A stretch of DNA of 64,000 nt from CALCZU01 sp964396165 (GCA_964396165.1 CAYNEF010000018.1:1-64000); one strand, 5' to 3'. Shown: positions 31,021 to 40,477, counted from the stretch's first letter. Notes: generated from the sequence alone by a model not told the origin. Program-made: numbers and translations.

Positions 31021-33021
31021 ATGTCGGAATTCAAACTTGTAAGCCCACACGAGCCCAGAGGAGATCAGCCAGCCGCCATCAAAGCGCTGACAGAAGCCCT
31101 GGAAAAAGGAAGACGCGATTCCGTCCTTTTAGGGGTAACGGGTTCAGGCAAAACTTTTTCCATGGCGCATACAATCCAGAACCTGCAAAAGCCCGCACTC
31201 GTCATGGCGCCGAACAAGACATTAGCGGCCCAGCTCTATGCAGAGTTCAAAGAATTATTCCCGAAAAATGCAGTTGAATACTTTGTGAGTTACTACGATT
31301 ACTACCAACCGGAAGCCTATATTCCTTCTACCGATACGTTTATCGAAAAAGATTCTGCAATTAACGATCAAATTGATCAATTAAGACATTCAGCGACGCG
31401 AAATCTGCTTTCCCGACGCGATGTGATCATCGTTGCCAGCGTTTCGTGCATTTATGGTCTTGGTTCTCCCGATATTTACCGCGAAATGGTCATTACCCTG
31501 GATAAGGGTCAAAGCTACCGAAGAGACAGTTTTTTAATGCAATTAATTGAGATTCAATACGAGCGTAACGATGTGGATTTTCACCGCGGTACGTTTCGCG
31601 TAAGAGGCGATGTTGTGGAAATCTTCCCTTCTTTCGAAGAATCAGACGCCTACCGCATCCAGTTCTGGGGAGACGAAATAGAAAAACTGTCCAAGATAGA
31701 TCCTATCTCAGGAAAAACTACGGAAGAACTCGAGCATGTCGCAATCTACCCCGGAAGCCATTACGTCACTGATAAACAACAACTTAAGAAATCCATTCGC
31801 TCTATCCAAGATGAGTTGCAGATACGCTTACAGGAATTAAAATCGTTAAATAAACTTGTGGAAGCACAGCGTCTGGAGAGCCGTACTTATTACGACATCG
31901 AAATGCTCGAAGAAATGGGATTTTGTAACGGTATTGAAAACTACAGCCGTCACATGACTGGAAGAAAACCCGGTGAACCGCCTCCGACCCTTATCGAATA
32001 TTTTCCAGAAGATTTTTTGCTCTTTATTGATGAAAGCCACGTCACGGTCCCGCAAGTGGGAGGAATGTACCGAGGGGATAGAGCACGTAAAATGACTCTT
32101 GTTGAACACGGGTTTCGACTGCCTTCGGCGCTCGACAACAGGCCTTTAAATTTTTCCGAGTTCGAAGGGCTTATCAACAAAGTAGTCTATGTTTCTGCGA
32201 CTCCGGGCAAATACGAAATGGAGAAGTCAAAAGGCTACGTGGTCGAACAAATCATTCGCCCCACCGGACTTTTGGATCCCGAAGTGATTGTAAAACCTGC
32301 ACGTGGCAGCGTGGATGATTTATTCGGTGAAGTAAAAAAACGCGTCGAAAAAAAAGAACGTGTCTTGATTACGACTCTCACAAAACGCATGGCGGAAGAT
32401 TTGACCGAGTATTATCAAAAAATGGGCATCAAGGTGCAATACCTGCATTCCGACATTGATGCCTTACAGCGCGTAGAAATTTTACGCCAGTTAAGACTTG
32501 GGACTTTTGATGTTTTAGTCGGTATCAACCTGCTTAGAGAAGGGTTGGATATTCCAGAGTGTAGTCTTGTTGCGATCATGGACGCAGATAAAGAAGGTTT
32601 TTTACGAAGCCAGACATCACTCATTCAAACTATCGGAAGAGCCGCGAGAAACGTGAATGGAAAAGTAATTTTGTATGCCGATAGAATCACAGACTCCATG
32701 AAATTTGCACTCAGTGAAACAGAACGCCGTAAAAAAATTCAAATCGAATACAACACGAAACACGGTATTACTCCGCAAACGATCAAAAAGAACATCCACG
32801 ATCCGATGTATCAAACAGAGCAAATGGATTACTTTGAAGTTTCCATCTCCAAGAAAAAAGGCAAAGCCGTACCCGATAAGGATGTTCCTAAAGAAATAGA
32901 TAAGCTTGAAAAACTGATGAAAAAAGCCGCCCACGATCTCGACTTTGAAAAAGCCGCAGAACTCAGGGACGAATTGACGTTACTCAAACGTCGGCAATTA
33001 GGGCTATTGGTTGTTGCCTAA
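31021..33021 (+). CDS. uvrB: UvrABC excinuclease subunit B
   Basis: A 666-residue DNA repair helicase. It has Walker A (GVTGSGKT), the damage-verifying beta-hairpin YYDYYQPEAYIPSTDT, the later helicase motifs (TLTKRMAEDLTEY, SLIQTIGRAARN), and the C-terminal UVR motif (LEKLMKKAAHDLDFEKAAELRDE) that contacts UvrC. The ATG at 31021 gives the canonical start MSEFKLVSPHEPRGDQ; the longer frame from 30970 is not used. UvrB is loaded by UvrA at bulky lesions and recruits UvrC for incision. It is divergent from the ilvC-like gene. Confidence 0.97.
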   Translation: MSEFKLVSPHEPRGDQPAAIKALTEALEKGRRDSVLLGVTGSGKTFSMAHTIQNLQKPALVMAPNKTLAAQLYAEFKELFPKNAVEYFVSYYDYYQPEAYIPSTDTFIEKDSAINDQIDQLRHSATRNLLSRRDVIIVASVSCIYGLGSPDIYREMVITLDKGQSYRRDSFLMQLIEIQYERNDVDFHRGTFRVRGDVVEIFPSFEESDAYRIQFWGDEIEKLSKIDPISGKTTEELEHVAIYPGSHYVTDKQQLKKSIRSIQDELQIRLQELKSLNKLVEAQRLESRTYYDIEMLEEMGFCNGIENYSRHMTGRKPGEPPPTLIEYFPEDFLLFIDESHVTVPQVGGMYRGDRARKMTLVEHGFRLPSALDNRPLNFSEFEGLINKVVYVSATPGKYEMEKSKGYVVEQIIRPTGLLDPEVIVKPARGSVDDLFGEVKKRVEKKERVLITTLTKRMAEDLTEYYQKMGIKVQYLHSDIDALQRVEILRQLRLGTFDVLVGINLLREGLDIPECSLVAIMDADKEGFLRSQTSLIQTIGRAARNVNGKVILYADRITDSMKFALSETERRKKIQIEYNTKHGITPQTIKKNIHDPMYQTEQMDYFEVSISKKKGKAVPDKDVPKEIDKLEKLMKKAAHDLDFEKAAELRDELTLLKRRQLGLLVVA

Positions 33022-33023
33022 GA

Positions 33024-33554
33024 CTAGCGTTCTACAATATGAAAATCGACTTGTCTGAATTCAGGCAAGGGATGAGATGCATCCACGCAAGGGCTGCCGT
33101 ACAAAAGTGCTGGCGCCATCAAGTAAGCTTGGGGTGTGCTGCTTCCTTTTACATAGCGAATAGCTTGTCCGGGAACTTCGAGTTTTAATACGAATTGTAA
33201 TCCAGTTAAAAATTGATTGCTGCTTCTCGAATGTAAACCCACACTGGTTAAATCTGCCTGCCATGTCCATCCCGCAGTGGCTCGCATTGGCATTTCACTT
33301 TGGTATGCCCAATCAAAATTTTGATTGTTGCCGGCACCTAAAGCGTTATAGCCTTTCCATCCGTAGATGAGGCTCACTTTTGTTCCCCAGGGGAGCTTCA
33401 CACTTTGAAATACTACACGGTAATCACCACTCGTATTTGAATAGTAGCTGCACGAATTTGTATAGCTTCTGCCGTAAAGAGCCAGGTGTTCACCTTCGCC
33501 TGCATGACTGCTGATTGCTGTGAAAAGTGCAAGAATAACGAGATATGACTTCAT
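33024..33554 (-). CDS. secreted protein of unknown function
   Basis: A 176-residue exported protein (signal MKSYLVILALFTAISSHA; GGGAG before the start). The mature part is aromatic-rich with two cysteines near the N-terminus (NSCSYY) and near the C-terminus (SPCVDAS), probably disulfide-bonded, and beta-rich segments such as LKLEVPGQAIRYV. I do not recognise a family. The stop lies 2 bp from the stop of uvrB. Confidence 0.62.
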   Translation of the reverse strand: MKSYLVILALFTAISSHAGEGEHLALYGRSYTNSCSYYSNTSGDYRVVFQSVKLPWGTKVSLIYGWKGYNALGAGNNQNFDWAYQSEMPMRATAGWTWQADLTSVGLHSRSSNQFLTGLQFVLKLEVPGQAIRYVKGSSTPQAYLMAPALLYGSPCVDASHPLPEFRQVDFHIVER

Positions 33555-33607
33555 ACTAACTCCCTTTTATGAAGCACTGAATTATCTTATGGCACTACTC
33601 AAGTCAA

Positions 33608-35530
33608 TTATACTTTGGTACCGACTGCAACCCAGAAAGGTGGGCGCTCTGAAAATCGGATGTCTTTGAAACCAGAATTAATGAGCATTTGCTCAATTTC
33701 CTGACGGGTATAACGTTTTTCTAAACGTGTGCCGAATCTATCGAGCGCATCCGTACGCATTACATAGAATGCCTTGTCACGGTAATAAGACAACGTCCAA
33801 GATTCTGGTAATACTCGCATGAAGTGTAAAAGATTTGCGACGCGGGCAAGCGGCCAGTATAAAAACAACGCAACTAACTGACTGACCGTATATTTCAGTC
33901 TGAACGGCAAACGAGAAATCACTCGACGAGCAAGATCGGAAACACGCCAAATAAATTTGTACAGATCTCCTCTATTATCTAAAGCGTAATAAATATAAAC
34001 AAGGAATGGTGCGCCTGGTTTCAGTTTTTCAGCAATCGCTTTCATCCCGGCTTCCGTATCAGGAATGTGGTGCAAAACACCAATGCTGTAAGCAAAATCG
34101 AGAGATTCTTTTTCAAAAGGAAGTTCTGCAATGCTTGCGTGTTTGAAGTCGATATTAGGAAATTGCTTCAAATTCGCCCGCGCAACATTTAACGCTCGTG
34201 CACTCGCATCGACACAGACAAGATTTTCTACACGAGGTGAAACAAACGTCGCCCACCGACCACTTCCACATCCGATATCTGCTCCGACACCACCGCTAGG
34301 AGGAAGTTTTTGCCAAGGAAAGATGGAAAAATACTCATCGAAAATCTTTTCCAGTTCCAATTTGTTAAGCTGCGTTTGCGGAAATGCCGCCCACTCTTCT
34401 CCAAAATTTTCTGTTACTTTCAGATCGATATTTCCGAAATGGACAGGCAACTTAAGGCGCTGGACAACCTCGTTTAAGATTTGCACTACTTTGGGAGCGT
34501 ACACCTTGATGCTATAACCCGTGTTTACTTTTTCTAAGCCTCTTTTACCCATTTCCGTTCGGGTAGTCTTTTGCAGATACAATTTCTCGAGAGCTAAAAA
34601 CCATTCTTCATCGGTCGTGGCAAGATAACCAGACTTGCCATGATCGACTAGTTCTTCATTCACGCCCACAGGACTTGCTACAACAGGCAGGCCGCATGCC
34701 ATGTATTGAATCAATTTAAACCCGCATTTGCCTCTCGACCAAGGATCGTCGGTCAAAGGCATGATCCCCACATCAAATTTTTTCAATTCTTCCAGTTCAG
34801 ACTCTTCGCTCCACTCGCGTACGGTGAGAGGAACTCCGGGAAGTTCAATCGCACCCGAACCGACAAGAATCAGTTTTGCCGGGTACTTTTCGCAAAAGCG
34901 TCTTAATGCCAGAGCTTTTTCTTTTACATAAGCCACTGTCGAGGGGGAACCAATCCAACCGATTGTAAAAAGCTCGTGTTCCGGCCGTGTGCCATCCGCA
35001 TTATAGCCCGCATTGTATCTATCGGGATCCACCACCGTAGGAATGATAGAAATATGTTCGGATGTTTTTGAAGCGTAACGGGCAAGATAACGGTTTCCTG
35101 CGAGTACCGCTTTGGAATGCTTGATCACCCGTTGGATTTTCTTTTTTAGCAAAAACCGTAAAATCGGATTTTTATTGGCATCGTATTGATGAAAAATAGC
35201 GTCATCAAAATCGTAGACGTAATTTACGCCAAAAAGATCCAGCACCCATTCAAAAAAGGGCGGCAAATAGGGGAAAAGTTCGTAATGGAGTACAACTGCA
35301 TCGTATTCTTTAATCTTTAAAATCTTGTTAATGCGCCCCAGATAGGCTCTTAAAACCGTTGTGAAATGAAATCTTCCGGTCAAAAACTTAAAGCGCAAAT
35401 AATTATCATCTAGAAGAGGAGAAACATCGCACTCAATGCCGGCCGTTTCCAGATACGGAACATACTGCAGGCAGCGATACCGCGTGTTTGCGGCAAGGCG
35501 ATCATACTTGGTCAAAAATAAAACTTTCAT
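33608..35530 (-). CDS. glycosyltransferase-methyltransferase fusion
   Basis: A 640-residue protein that joins two enzymes. Residues 1-365 form a GT-B glycosyltransferase of the GT4 type (LTKYDRLAANTRYRCLQYVPYL; the donor-binding region GIMPLTDDPWSRGKCGFKLIQYMACGLPVV). Residues about 395-640 are a class I SAM methyltransferase, with GADIGCGSG at 416-424, VDASARALNVAR and IGVLHHIPD. The ATG at 35530 is used; the frame runs 48 bp further. It would add a sugar to a surface glycan and methylate the sugar or chain end, possibly capping it. Adjacent genes are not clearly of the same pathway. Confidence 0.85.
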   Translation of the reverse strand: MKVLFLTKYDRLAANTRYRCLQYVPYLETAGIECDVSPLLDDNYLRFKFLTGRFHFTTVLRAYLGRINKILKIKEYDAVVLHYELFPYLPPFFEWVLDLFGVNYVYDFDDAIFHQYDANKNPILRFLLKKKIQRVIKHSKAVLAGNRYLARYASKTSEHISIIPTVVDPDRYNAGYNADGTRPEHELFTIGWIGSPSTVAYVKEKALALRRFCEKYPAKLILVGSGAIELPGVPLTVREWSEESELEELKKFDVGIMPLTDDPWSRGKCGFKLIQYMACGLPVVASPVGVNEELVDHGKSGYLATTDEEWFLALEKLYLQKTTRTEMGKRGLEKVNTGYSIKVYAPKVVQILNEVVQRLKLPVHFGNIDLKVTENFGEEWAAFPQTQLNKLELEKIFDEYFSIFPWQKLPPSGGVGADIGCGSGRWATFVSPRVENLVCVDASARALNVARANLKQFPNIDFKHASIAELPFEKESLDFAYSIGVLHHIPDTEAGMKAIAEKLKPGAPFLVYIYYALDNRGDLYKFIWRVSDLARRVISRLPFRLKYTVSQLVALFLYWPLARVANLLHFMRVLPESWTLSYYRDKAFYVMRTDALDRFGTRLEKRYTRQEIEQMLINSGFKDIRFSERPPFWVAVGTKV

Positions 35531-35611
35531 AGTTAGCCAGTGGTACAGACTATCGCTGGGCCGAGCAATAAAAGTCAACGATTGCTAGAGTTAACGCATT
35601 GTATAATTTAA

Positions 35612-36496
35612 TTAAATACACCTAGATTCGCCACAACTTCCCCGGGAAGTCTGGCAAGAGACTTTCCCCTCAGCTTCGATCGTAAATTCAATAAAGCCAT
35701 GCCAGTCCGTTCTTAAGATTTCACTGCCAACAGATCTTAATCTCTGCACCACAAAATCCTTGGGATGCCCATACCGATTCCCCCACCCGGTTGAAAGAAC
35801 ACTCCACTTAGGAAGAGTTTTTCTTAAAAAAGGTTTGGTGGTGGAAGTTTTGCTTCCATGGTGCGCTACTTTTAACAAGTGCACAGGAGCAGTTATGTAC
35901 TTTGCCATTTCCCTCTCCCCCTCCTCTTCAATGTCTCCTGTGAGTAAAATCCGACAGCCGCCATAACGAACCAAAAGAACAAGGCATTGGTTATTCTCGC
36001 CCTCACCTCTCGAAGGAAAAACCTCCATCTCGACTCCCTGCCAATTCAAACTTTCTTGAACGGGGAAAAAACGAGCCGGGACATTTTGCCGCTTGAATAT
36101 CCACTCCGTTTGCCACAGAAGTGGGACAATCTGCTCCCCATTGAAAACTGGATTGAGCCAGTATTCGCCAATAGACATATTGGGTGCGAGATCTGTAAAA
36201 CCCAGAATGTGGTCACTATCGGGATGGGTGAGCATCACAGCATCAAGCTTCAAAATGCCTTTTGAGCGCAACTCGGGAACAAGCATTTTCCCAGCAGTAA
36301 ACCGAGGACTGCCGCCGCCCCCATCGATGAGCAAATTTTTCCCTTCGGGAAATTGCAATAAAATGGAATCGCCCTGCCCGACATCTAAGAATGTCAGTTT
36401 TAAATGGTGGCTAAAAAAACGTTCTTTGAGTTGAAAGGAAAGTAAAACCGAAAAAACGCAAACCAATAGCAAAAAGTACAAAAACCCTTTTTTCAT
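35612..36496 (-). CDS. stand-alone ComEC-type metallo-beta-lactamase domain protein
   Basis: A 294-residue protein with one N-terminal membrane or signal helix followed by the MBL-fold domain that normally forms the C-terminus of ComEC/Rec2. Metal motifs are THPDSDH (His91, Asp93, Asp95, His96), TGDIEEEGE and KVAHHGSKTS. The ComEC channel and OB domains are absent. ComEC MBL domains are proposed to degrade the non-transported DNA strand, so this exported domain may be a nuclease or phosphodiesterase; other MBL activities are possible. The C-terminus carries three cysteines. No other competence gene is close by. Confidence 0.8.
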   Translation of the reverse strand: MKKGFLYFLLLVCVFSVLLSFQLKERFFSHHLKLTFLDVGQGDSILLQFPEGKNLLIDGGGGSPRFTAGKMLVPELRSKGILKLDAVMLTHPDSDHILGFTDLAPNMSIGEYWLNPVFNGEQIVPLLWQTEWIFKRQNVPARFFPVQESLNWQGVEMEVFPSRGEGENNQCLVLLVRYGGCRILLTGDIEEEGEREMAKYITAPVHLLKVAHHGSKTSTTKPFLRKTLPKWSVLSTGWGNRYGHPKDFVVQRLRSVGSEILRTDWHGFIEFTIEAEGKVSCQTSRGSCGESRCI

Positions 36497-36533
36497 TCAA
36501 AAAGGGTTAGCACTGGACAGTTACTCCGTCAGG

Positions 36534-37343
36534 TTAACGCTCCCCTAAAAATGCATTTAATTTGATAGAGCCGGTTGCAAAGATTCGCGCCCGGCCTGTG
36601 AGCAATACCGAGTTTGGCAGCACTTCAACACCAAGGACTCCGCTTCTTGCGGAAGCCTGAAACGCTATCAACTTTTTCTTCGCCAGTTTTTCAGCCCAGT
36701 ACGGCCCGAGATAACAATGAGCGGAGCCTGTCACGGGATCTTCGGGAATGCCTTCGTTGGGAAAAAAGCAGCGAGAAACAAAGTCATACGCAGGTTCCAT
36801 GCTTTTCGAAGTCACATAAATTCCTCGAAAAGAAAGCGCCTTAAAAAGGGTAATAGCCGGTTCAAACGAAATCACTTCGGTGGCATCTTTCATCTCTACT
36901 ATCAGGTTTTTATCTGCCAGAGAGAAAGAAACGGCTTCGGGAAAGAGCTCTTTTAATTGCGCTTCGGGTTCCTTTAAAGCTTGTACATCGTATTTAGGAA
37001 ATTCAAGTTCCACACCTTCACTTGTTTTTGCACAACGAAACTGACGGCCTTTGGAATGAAAGTGGATCGTATTTTCACTCACGCCACTTGCCCACAAGGC
37101 TTGTGCCGAAGCAAGTGTCCCATGCCCACAAAGATTCACTTCACAAAGCGGTGTAAACCATCGAATGTCGTAGCCCTGACTCACCGGCAATACAAAAGCC
37201 GTTTCCGATAAGTTGAACTGGGTGGCAATATTTTGCATCGTTGTATGAGACAACTTCTCTTTTAATAGGCATACGGCCGCCGGATTTCCGGTAAAGGGTT
37301 TGCTCGCAAAGGCTTCAATTAAAAAGTAGGGTATTTCATTCAT
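36534..37343 (-). CDS. PhzF-family epimerase/isomerase
   Basis: A 269-residue protein of the PhzF/DapF-like fold. It has the N-terminal FLIEAFASKPFTGNPAAVC, NLSETAFVLP (catalytic Glu), the TPLCEVNLCGHGTLASA motif and GIPEDPVTGSAHC near the C-terminus. Members isomerise small metabolites, best known in phenazine synthesis; most are orphan enzymes. No phenazine genes are present. It sits alone between the ComEC-type gene and an orphan GT-B-like gene. Confidence 0.88.
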   Translation of the reverse strand: MNEIPYFLIEAFASKPFTGNPAAVCLLKEKLSHTTMQNIATQFNLSETAFVLPVSQGYDIRWFTPLCEVNLCGHGTLASAQALWASGVSENTIHFHSKGRQFRCAKTSEGVELEFPKYDVQALKEPEAQLKELFPEAVSFSLADKNLIVEMKDATEVISFEPAITLFKALSFRGIYVTSKSMEPAYDFVSRCFFPNEGIPEDPVTGSAHCYLGPYWAEKLAKKKLIAFQASARSGVLGVEVLPNSVLLTGRARIFATGSIKLNAFLGER

Positions 37344-37418
37344 AACCCATGAAGATATATACCAAACTCGAGGAAGCTGGTATTGAAATGCACAGGAAGG
37401 GATGGTTTAATAGAAGCT

Positions 37419-38441
37419 ATGCAACATACTCCTAGACTTTGTATTGATGGGCGTGCCGCAAAAGATTTTATGGCAAAGGGCCTTGTCGCCCAGGAAGTAA
37501 TCGATCAACTTGTTTCCGCTCAAGGCGAAAACGGAATTTCCAGTGAGTGGATTGAAAAACACAGAACTGTACTTCTCTCCCACCCCAGTCAGGTTTTTAG
37601 CGGACAACTAAAACGTTTTGATACGCGCAAAAAAATTGGCTCTACTCCGATTGATTGGATTTGGAATAAACAATTTGTAAAAAAAGCCAACATCAGTCTT
37701 TTGCACCGCTTTGTTCCTGTGGATAGAGCGAAGGGCACACTGCCACTTCCTGTAATCAATACGCTTTTACCCGCAAACGATAAACTCCCGTTTTTTCTTT
37801 CTAAAAACGAAAACCAGATTTACGTAGTGCCTTCCACTTTAGATGCGATGGTGCTCGAGAAGAAATACCAGATAGCGCCGGAGCAAATCACGCTCGTGCA
37901 ATCAGCTGTCAGAAGATACGTTCACTTTGTAGACAGAATGAAGCCCGCGTTTGAAGGATTTATTTTGATTCTCGTGGGTGATTCCAAAGACGCAGAGATG
38001 GTACCCAAACTGCGCGAAGTTCTCACAAAACGTTTTCCGACCATCCAGCAAAAAGTCATGGTGTTAAAAAATAATACCAATGTGTCGGCAGTGCAATGGA
38101 TGAAGCTTTTGCAGAACACGCGTCTATGCGTGTATTTAAATTCGCAGCCCTTTGATTGGGCGACACTAGCGCTGGAAACTTTTTACTGGGATATTCCGAC
38201 TGTGTTCTCAGATAAAAATAATACGCTGAATGAACTGCTTCCGCATTGCTCACTGACTTTGTCGCAGTTTTTAGTCAATCAGCCGGGATTTGAAGAGTTA
38301 AAAGTACAATCACAAAAAGCACGAGACGGTTTATTTGACCGTGGTGTCTTTGATGCCTTTTCTCTCGCCAGACAGTACCGAAAAATCTATTCAGAGTTTT
38401 CAACTACACCGACTAAAGAAGTGGCTAACACCACGGTCTAA
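37419..38441 (+). CDS. GT-B-like protein of unknown function
   Basis: A 340-residue protein I cannot place in a family. The ATG at 37419 is used (frame open to a TTG at 37383). The C-terminal half has a Rossmann-like LILVGDSKDAEMVPKL and a donor-domain-like segment VYLNSQPFDWATLALETFYW that recalls GT-B transferases of the GT4 type, with an internal Asp/Glu where the NDP-sugar ribose would sit. The N-terminal half (LCIDGRAAKDFMAKG) is unlike known ones. A sugar transferase is possible. It is convergent with the collagen-like lipoprotein gene. Confidence 0.55.
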   Translation: MQHTPRLCIDGRAAKDFMAKGLVAQEVIDQLVSAQGENGISSEWIEKHRTVLLSHPSQVFSGQLKRFDTRKKIGSTPIDWIWNKQFVKKANISLLHRFVPVDRAKGTLPLPVINTLLPANDKLPFFLSKNENQIYVVPSTLDAMVLEKKYQIAPEQITLVQSAVRRYVHFVDRMKPAFEGFILILVGDSKDAEMVPKLREVLTKRFPTIQQKVMVLKNNTNVSAVQWMKLLQNTRLCVYLNSQPFDWATLALETFYWDIPTVFSDKNNTLNELLPHCSLTLSQFLVNQPGFEELKVQSQKARDGLFDRGVFDAFSLARQYRKIYSEFSTTPTKEVANTTV

Positions 38442-38459
38442 TAAGTTTAGACTTTCGAT

Positions 38460-39680
38460 TTAGTGAGAGAGCTTTTCAAAGTGCAGACTAACCTGTGAGA
38501 TAGATCCATCTGATCCGCGTTGGCCATTCATTCCATTAGAGCCTTTTGCTCCTGGGAATCCTTTGGCGCCACCAGCATCACAGCCTTCTGCTGACTGTCC
38601 ACCGTCACCGCCTTCACCACCATCACCACCTTCTCCGCCTGTGCCTTCTCTTCCAGCAACACCGGGTTGATTAGTTACGTTCGGTTGAAAGTCAGTGGGG
38701 TTAGCGATTTCGATCAAGATAGGAGCCGTATCTCCACCGCGTCCACTTGAAGTCCCTGAAGTTCCTTGTCCCCCTTGTCCACCCTGCCCACCTGCAGTCG
38801 GTTGAGAAAGACAGAAAGAAACATTTTCGGGAATTCTTCCACAAATAGGATCCATATTGCCGGGCCATCCACCACAATGAGGTGGGCGTAAGGGATTTCC
38901 ACGGACTACGGAACTTGCGTTCATCCCATTGGCTCCTCTAGCACCTTGCGCACCTTTAGATCCATTTTGCCCGTCGCCCCCATTTTCTCCTCTGTTAAAA
39001 ATCGTGATTGTGCCTTTGGCTTTTTTTGCTTTAATTGTGATTTTTCCTGCGTTGCGGCCTGAGGTGCCAATAGAAGCAACTGCGTTTTGAGGGAAAGTCT
39101 CAAGTACTGCGCCTTGGGAAATGAGTTCATTTACATCCAAAGTAAATCTTTCTCCTGAAGTTTGTATGCGAGCGCCCGCTCGTAAGAAAACCCGTGCGAA
39201 ACCATCTGCACGAACGGTATTCACCGTTCCATCGACTACAAGATCTTTTGGGATAGCAACTTTAAAAGTATTCTTTTTCGCATTCGCATCAGCGTTTTTA
39301 AGCGCTACCGAATACTCGTATTCCTTACCTGCCTCTACGCTTTGATCTTCAAATAAGGCAGACTCTTTTGTGAGAGTTCCCACATCACTTGCAGATTCGT
39401 CCGTAGATTTACGTAGTACTTGATAATCGCCAAGCGGGTTAGAGGCCGTAAGACTCACTACATATTTATTTGCTTCTTCTTGTGCGATTACTTGGATTTG
39501 AAATTGATCGACTACTTGTTTGTCTGGACTTCTTTTGGAAGGGCTTTCAGTTGTGGTACCAGAGGGGGTAACTGAGGGAGTCGGATTTTCGACATTGTTT
39601 TGGTCTTTTTTTCCGCATCCGGTTAGTGCAAACCAGAAGTACAGTAAGAAAGTGGTTAAGATAAATTGTTTGATTTTCAT
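38460..39680 (-). CDS. lipoprotein with collagen-like Gly-X-Y repeats
   Basis: A 406-residue lipoprotein (lipobox FALTGC, Cys22; GGAG before the start). After a Ser/Thr-rich linker and a fibronectin-like domain (about 60-160) comes a beta-helix-like stretch and then Gly-X-Y blocks such as GAQGARGANGMN, GGQGGQGGQGTSG and GEGGDGGEGGDGG, interrupted by a Cys-containing segment. The C-terminus returns to a folded tail (SLHFEKLSH). Bacterial collagen-like proteins form triple helices, so this may be a surface stalk or adhesin. Function unproven. Confidence 0.75.
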   Translation of the reverse strand: MKIKQFILTTFLLYFWFALTGCGKKDQNNVENPTPSVTPSGTTTESPSKRSPDKQVVDQFQIQVIAQEEANKYVVSLTASNPLGDYQVLRKSTDESASDVGTLTKESALFEDQSVEAGKEYEYSVALKNADANAKKNTFKVAIPKDLVVDGTVNTVRADGFARVFLRAGARIQTSGERFTLDVNELISQGAVLETFPQNAVASIGTSGRNAGKITIKAKKAKGTITIFNRGENGGDGQNGSKGAQGARGANGMNASSVVRGNPLRPPHCGGWPGNMDPICGRIPENVSFCLSQPTAGGQGGQGGQGTSGTSSGRGGDTAPILIEIANPTDFQPNVTNQPGVAGREGTGGEGGDGGEGGDGGQSAEGCDAGGAKGFPGAKGSNGMNGQRGSDGSISQVSLHFEKLSH

Positions 39681-39775
39681 TCGAGTTTCTCCTTGTTTCT
39701 GGGGAAACCCTTATGCAAATCAACGCACTACTGAGGTAGGCTCGACCTTAGTTGTACTATTCTGAAAACCGGTCT

Positions 39776-40411
39776 TTAGCGGACGGATAAGGCAATCAGC
39801 ATTTCGATCATTTCAAGAGTGGTTTGCTTGCGACGGCCCATTTCTTTGAGTGAAATAACAGCACTCATGCTTAGAAACATGGCTCCCAGGATGACCTGGT
39901 AGATACGATCGGCCAATACATCCACATTTTTCAATTGTGGATATGTACCCTTTCCAGACTCCAGAAGAAGCAGGGTTTTCATGCGCTGTTTGTTTGAGTC
40001 AAAGAATGCCGCATTTAGCTCTCGATACTCTTTGTCTCGTGAACTTTGGTAAGTGAAGTAACACCAGATACTTGCATATTTTGGGTATTTTTCATTCCAA
40101 TCAAATTTGGCATCTAAATATGCCCTAACGGAGTTGGTATCACCCTTCATTAAGAAGCTATTCATTTGCTGTTCTATGTATTTTTCAGACGCGCCCCCTA
40201 CATAGATTAACGCCTTTTCGATCATGCTAAGGTCGGACTGGCCAAAATAATAATGTACTGTCGCGTACGCAGTCTTTGCGTGATCAGCAACTTTCTGTAA
40301 GGTCACGTTTTCTACGCCTTCTTTGTACGCCACCTCCACATAAGCTTCCATCAAACGCGCTTCTTTTTCGTTGAATTTAATCTCTTTCCAATTTTTTAAA
40401 TCGGGTCTCAT
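39776..40411 (-). CDS. TetR-family regulator
   Basis: A 211-residue regulator with an N-terminal HTH (LMEAYVEVAYKEGVENVTLQKVADHAKTAYATVHYYF) and an all-helical ligand domain. The ATG at 40411 has AAGGA just upstream and is chosen over the adjacent GTG at 40414. It is divergent from an SDR dehydrogenase gene, which it probably controls; TGATA-N4-TATCA at 40464-40477 is an operator candidate. The ligand domain is typical in length. Confidence 0.82.
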   Translation of the reverse strand: MRPDLKNWKEIKFNEKEARLMEAYVEVAYKEGVENVTLQKVADHAKTAYATVHYYFGQSDLSMIEKALIYVGGASEKYIEQQMNSFLMKGDTNSVRAYLDAKFDWNEKYPKYASIWCYFTYQSSRDKEYRELNAAFFDSNKQRMKTLLLLESGKGTYPQLKNVDVLADRIYQVILGAMFLSMSAVISLKEMGRRKQTTLEMIEMLIALSVR

Positions 40412-40463
40412 CACTTCCTTATATGCAGTTTCTCTTCAGATATCAATTAATTATCGGCTAAAC

Positions 40464-40477
40464 TGATATTTTTATCA
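40464..40477. promoter_or_regulatory. inverted repeat between TetR and SDR genes
   Basis: TGATA and TATCA separated by four T, roughly in the middle of the 140-bp divergent gap. Position suits a TetR operator; the sequence is short and AT-rich, so chance is possible. Confidence 0.3.
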
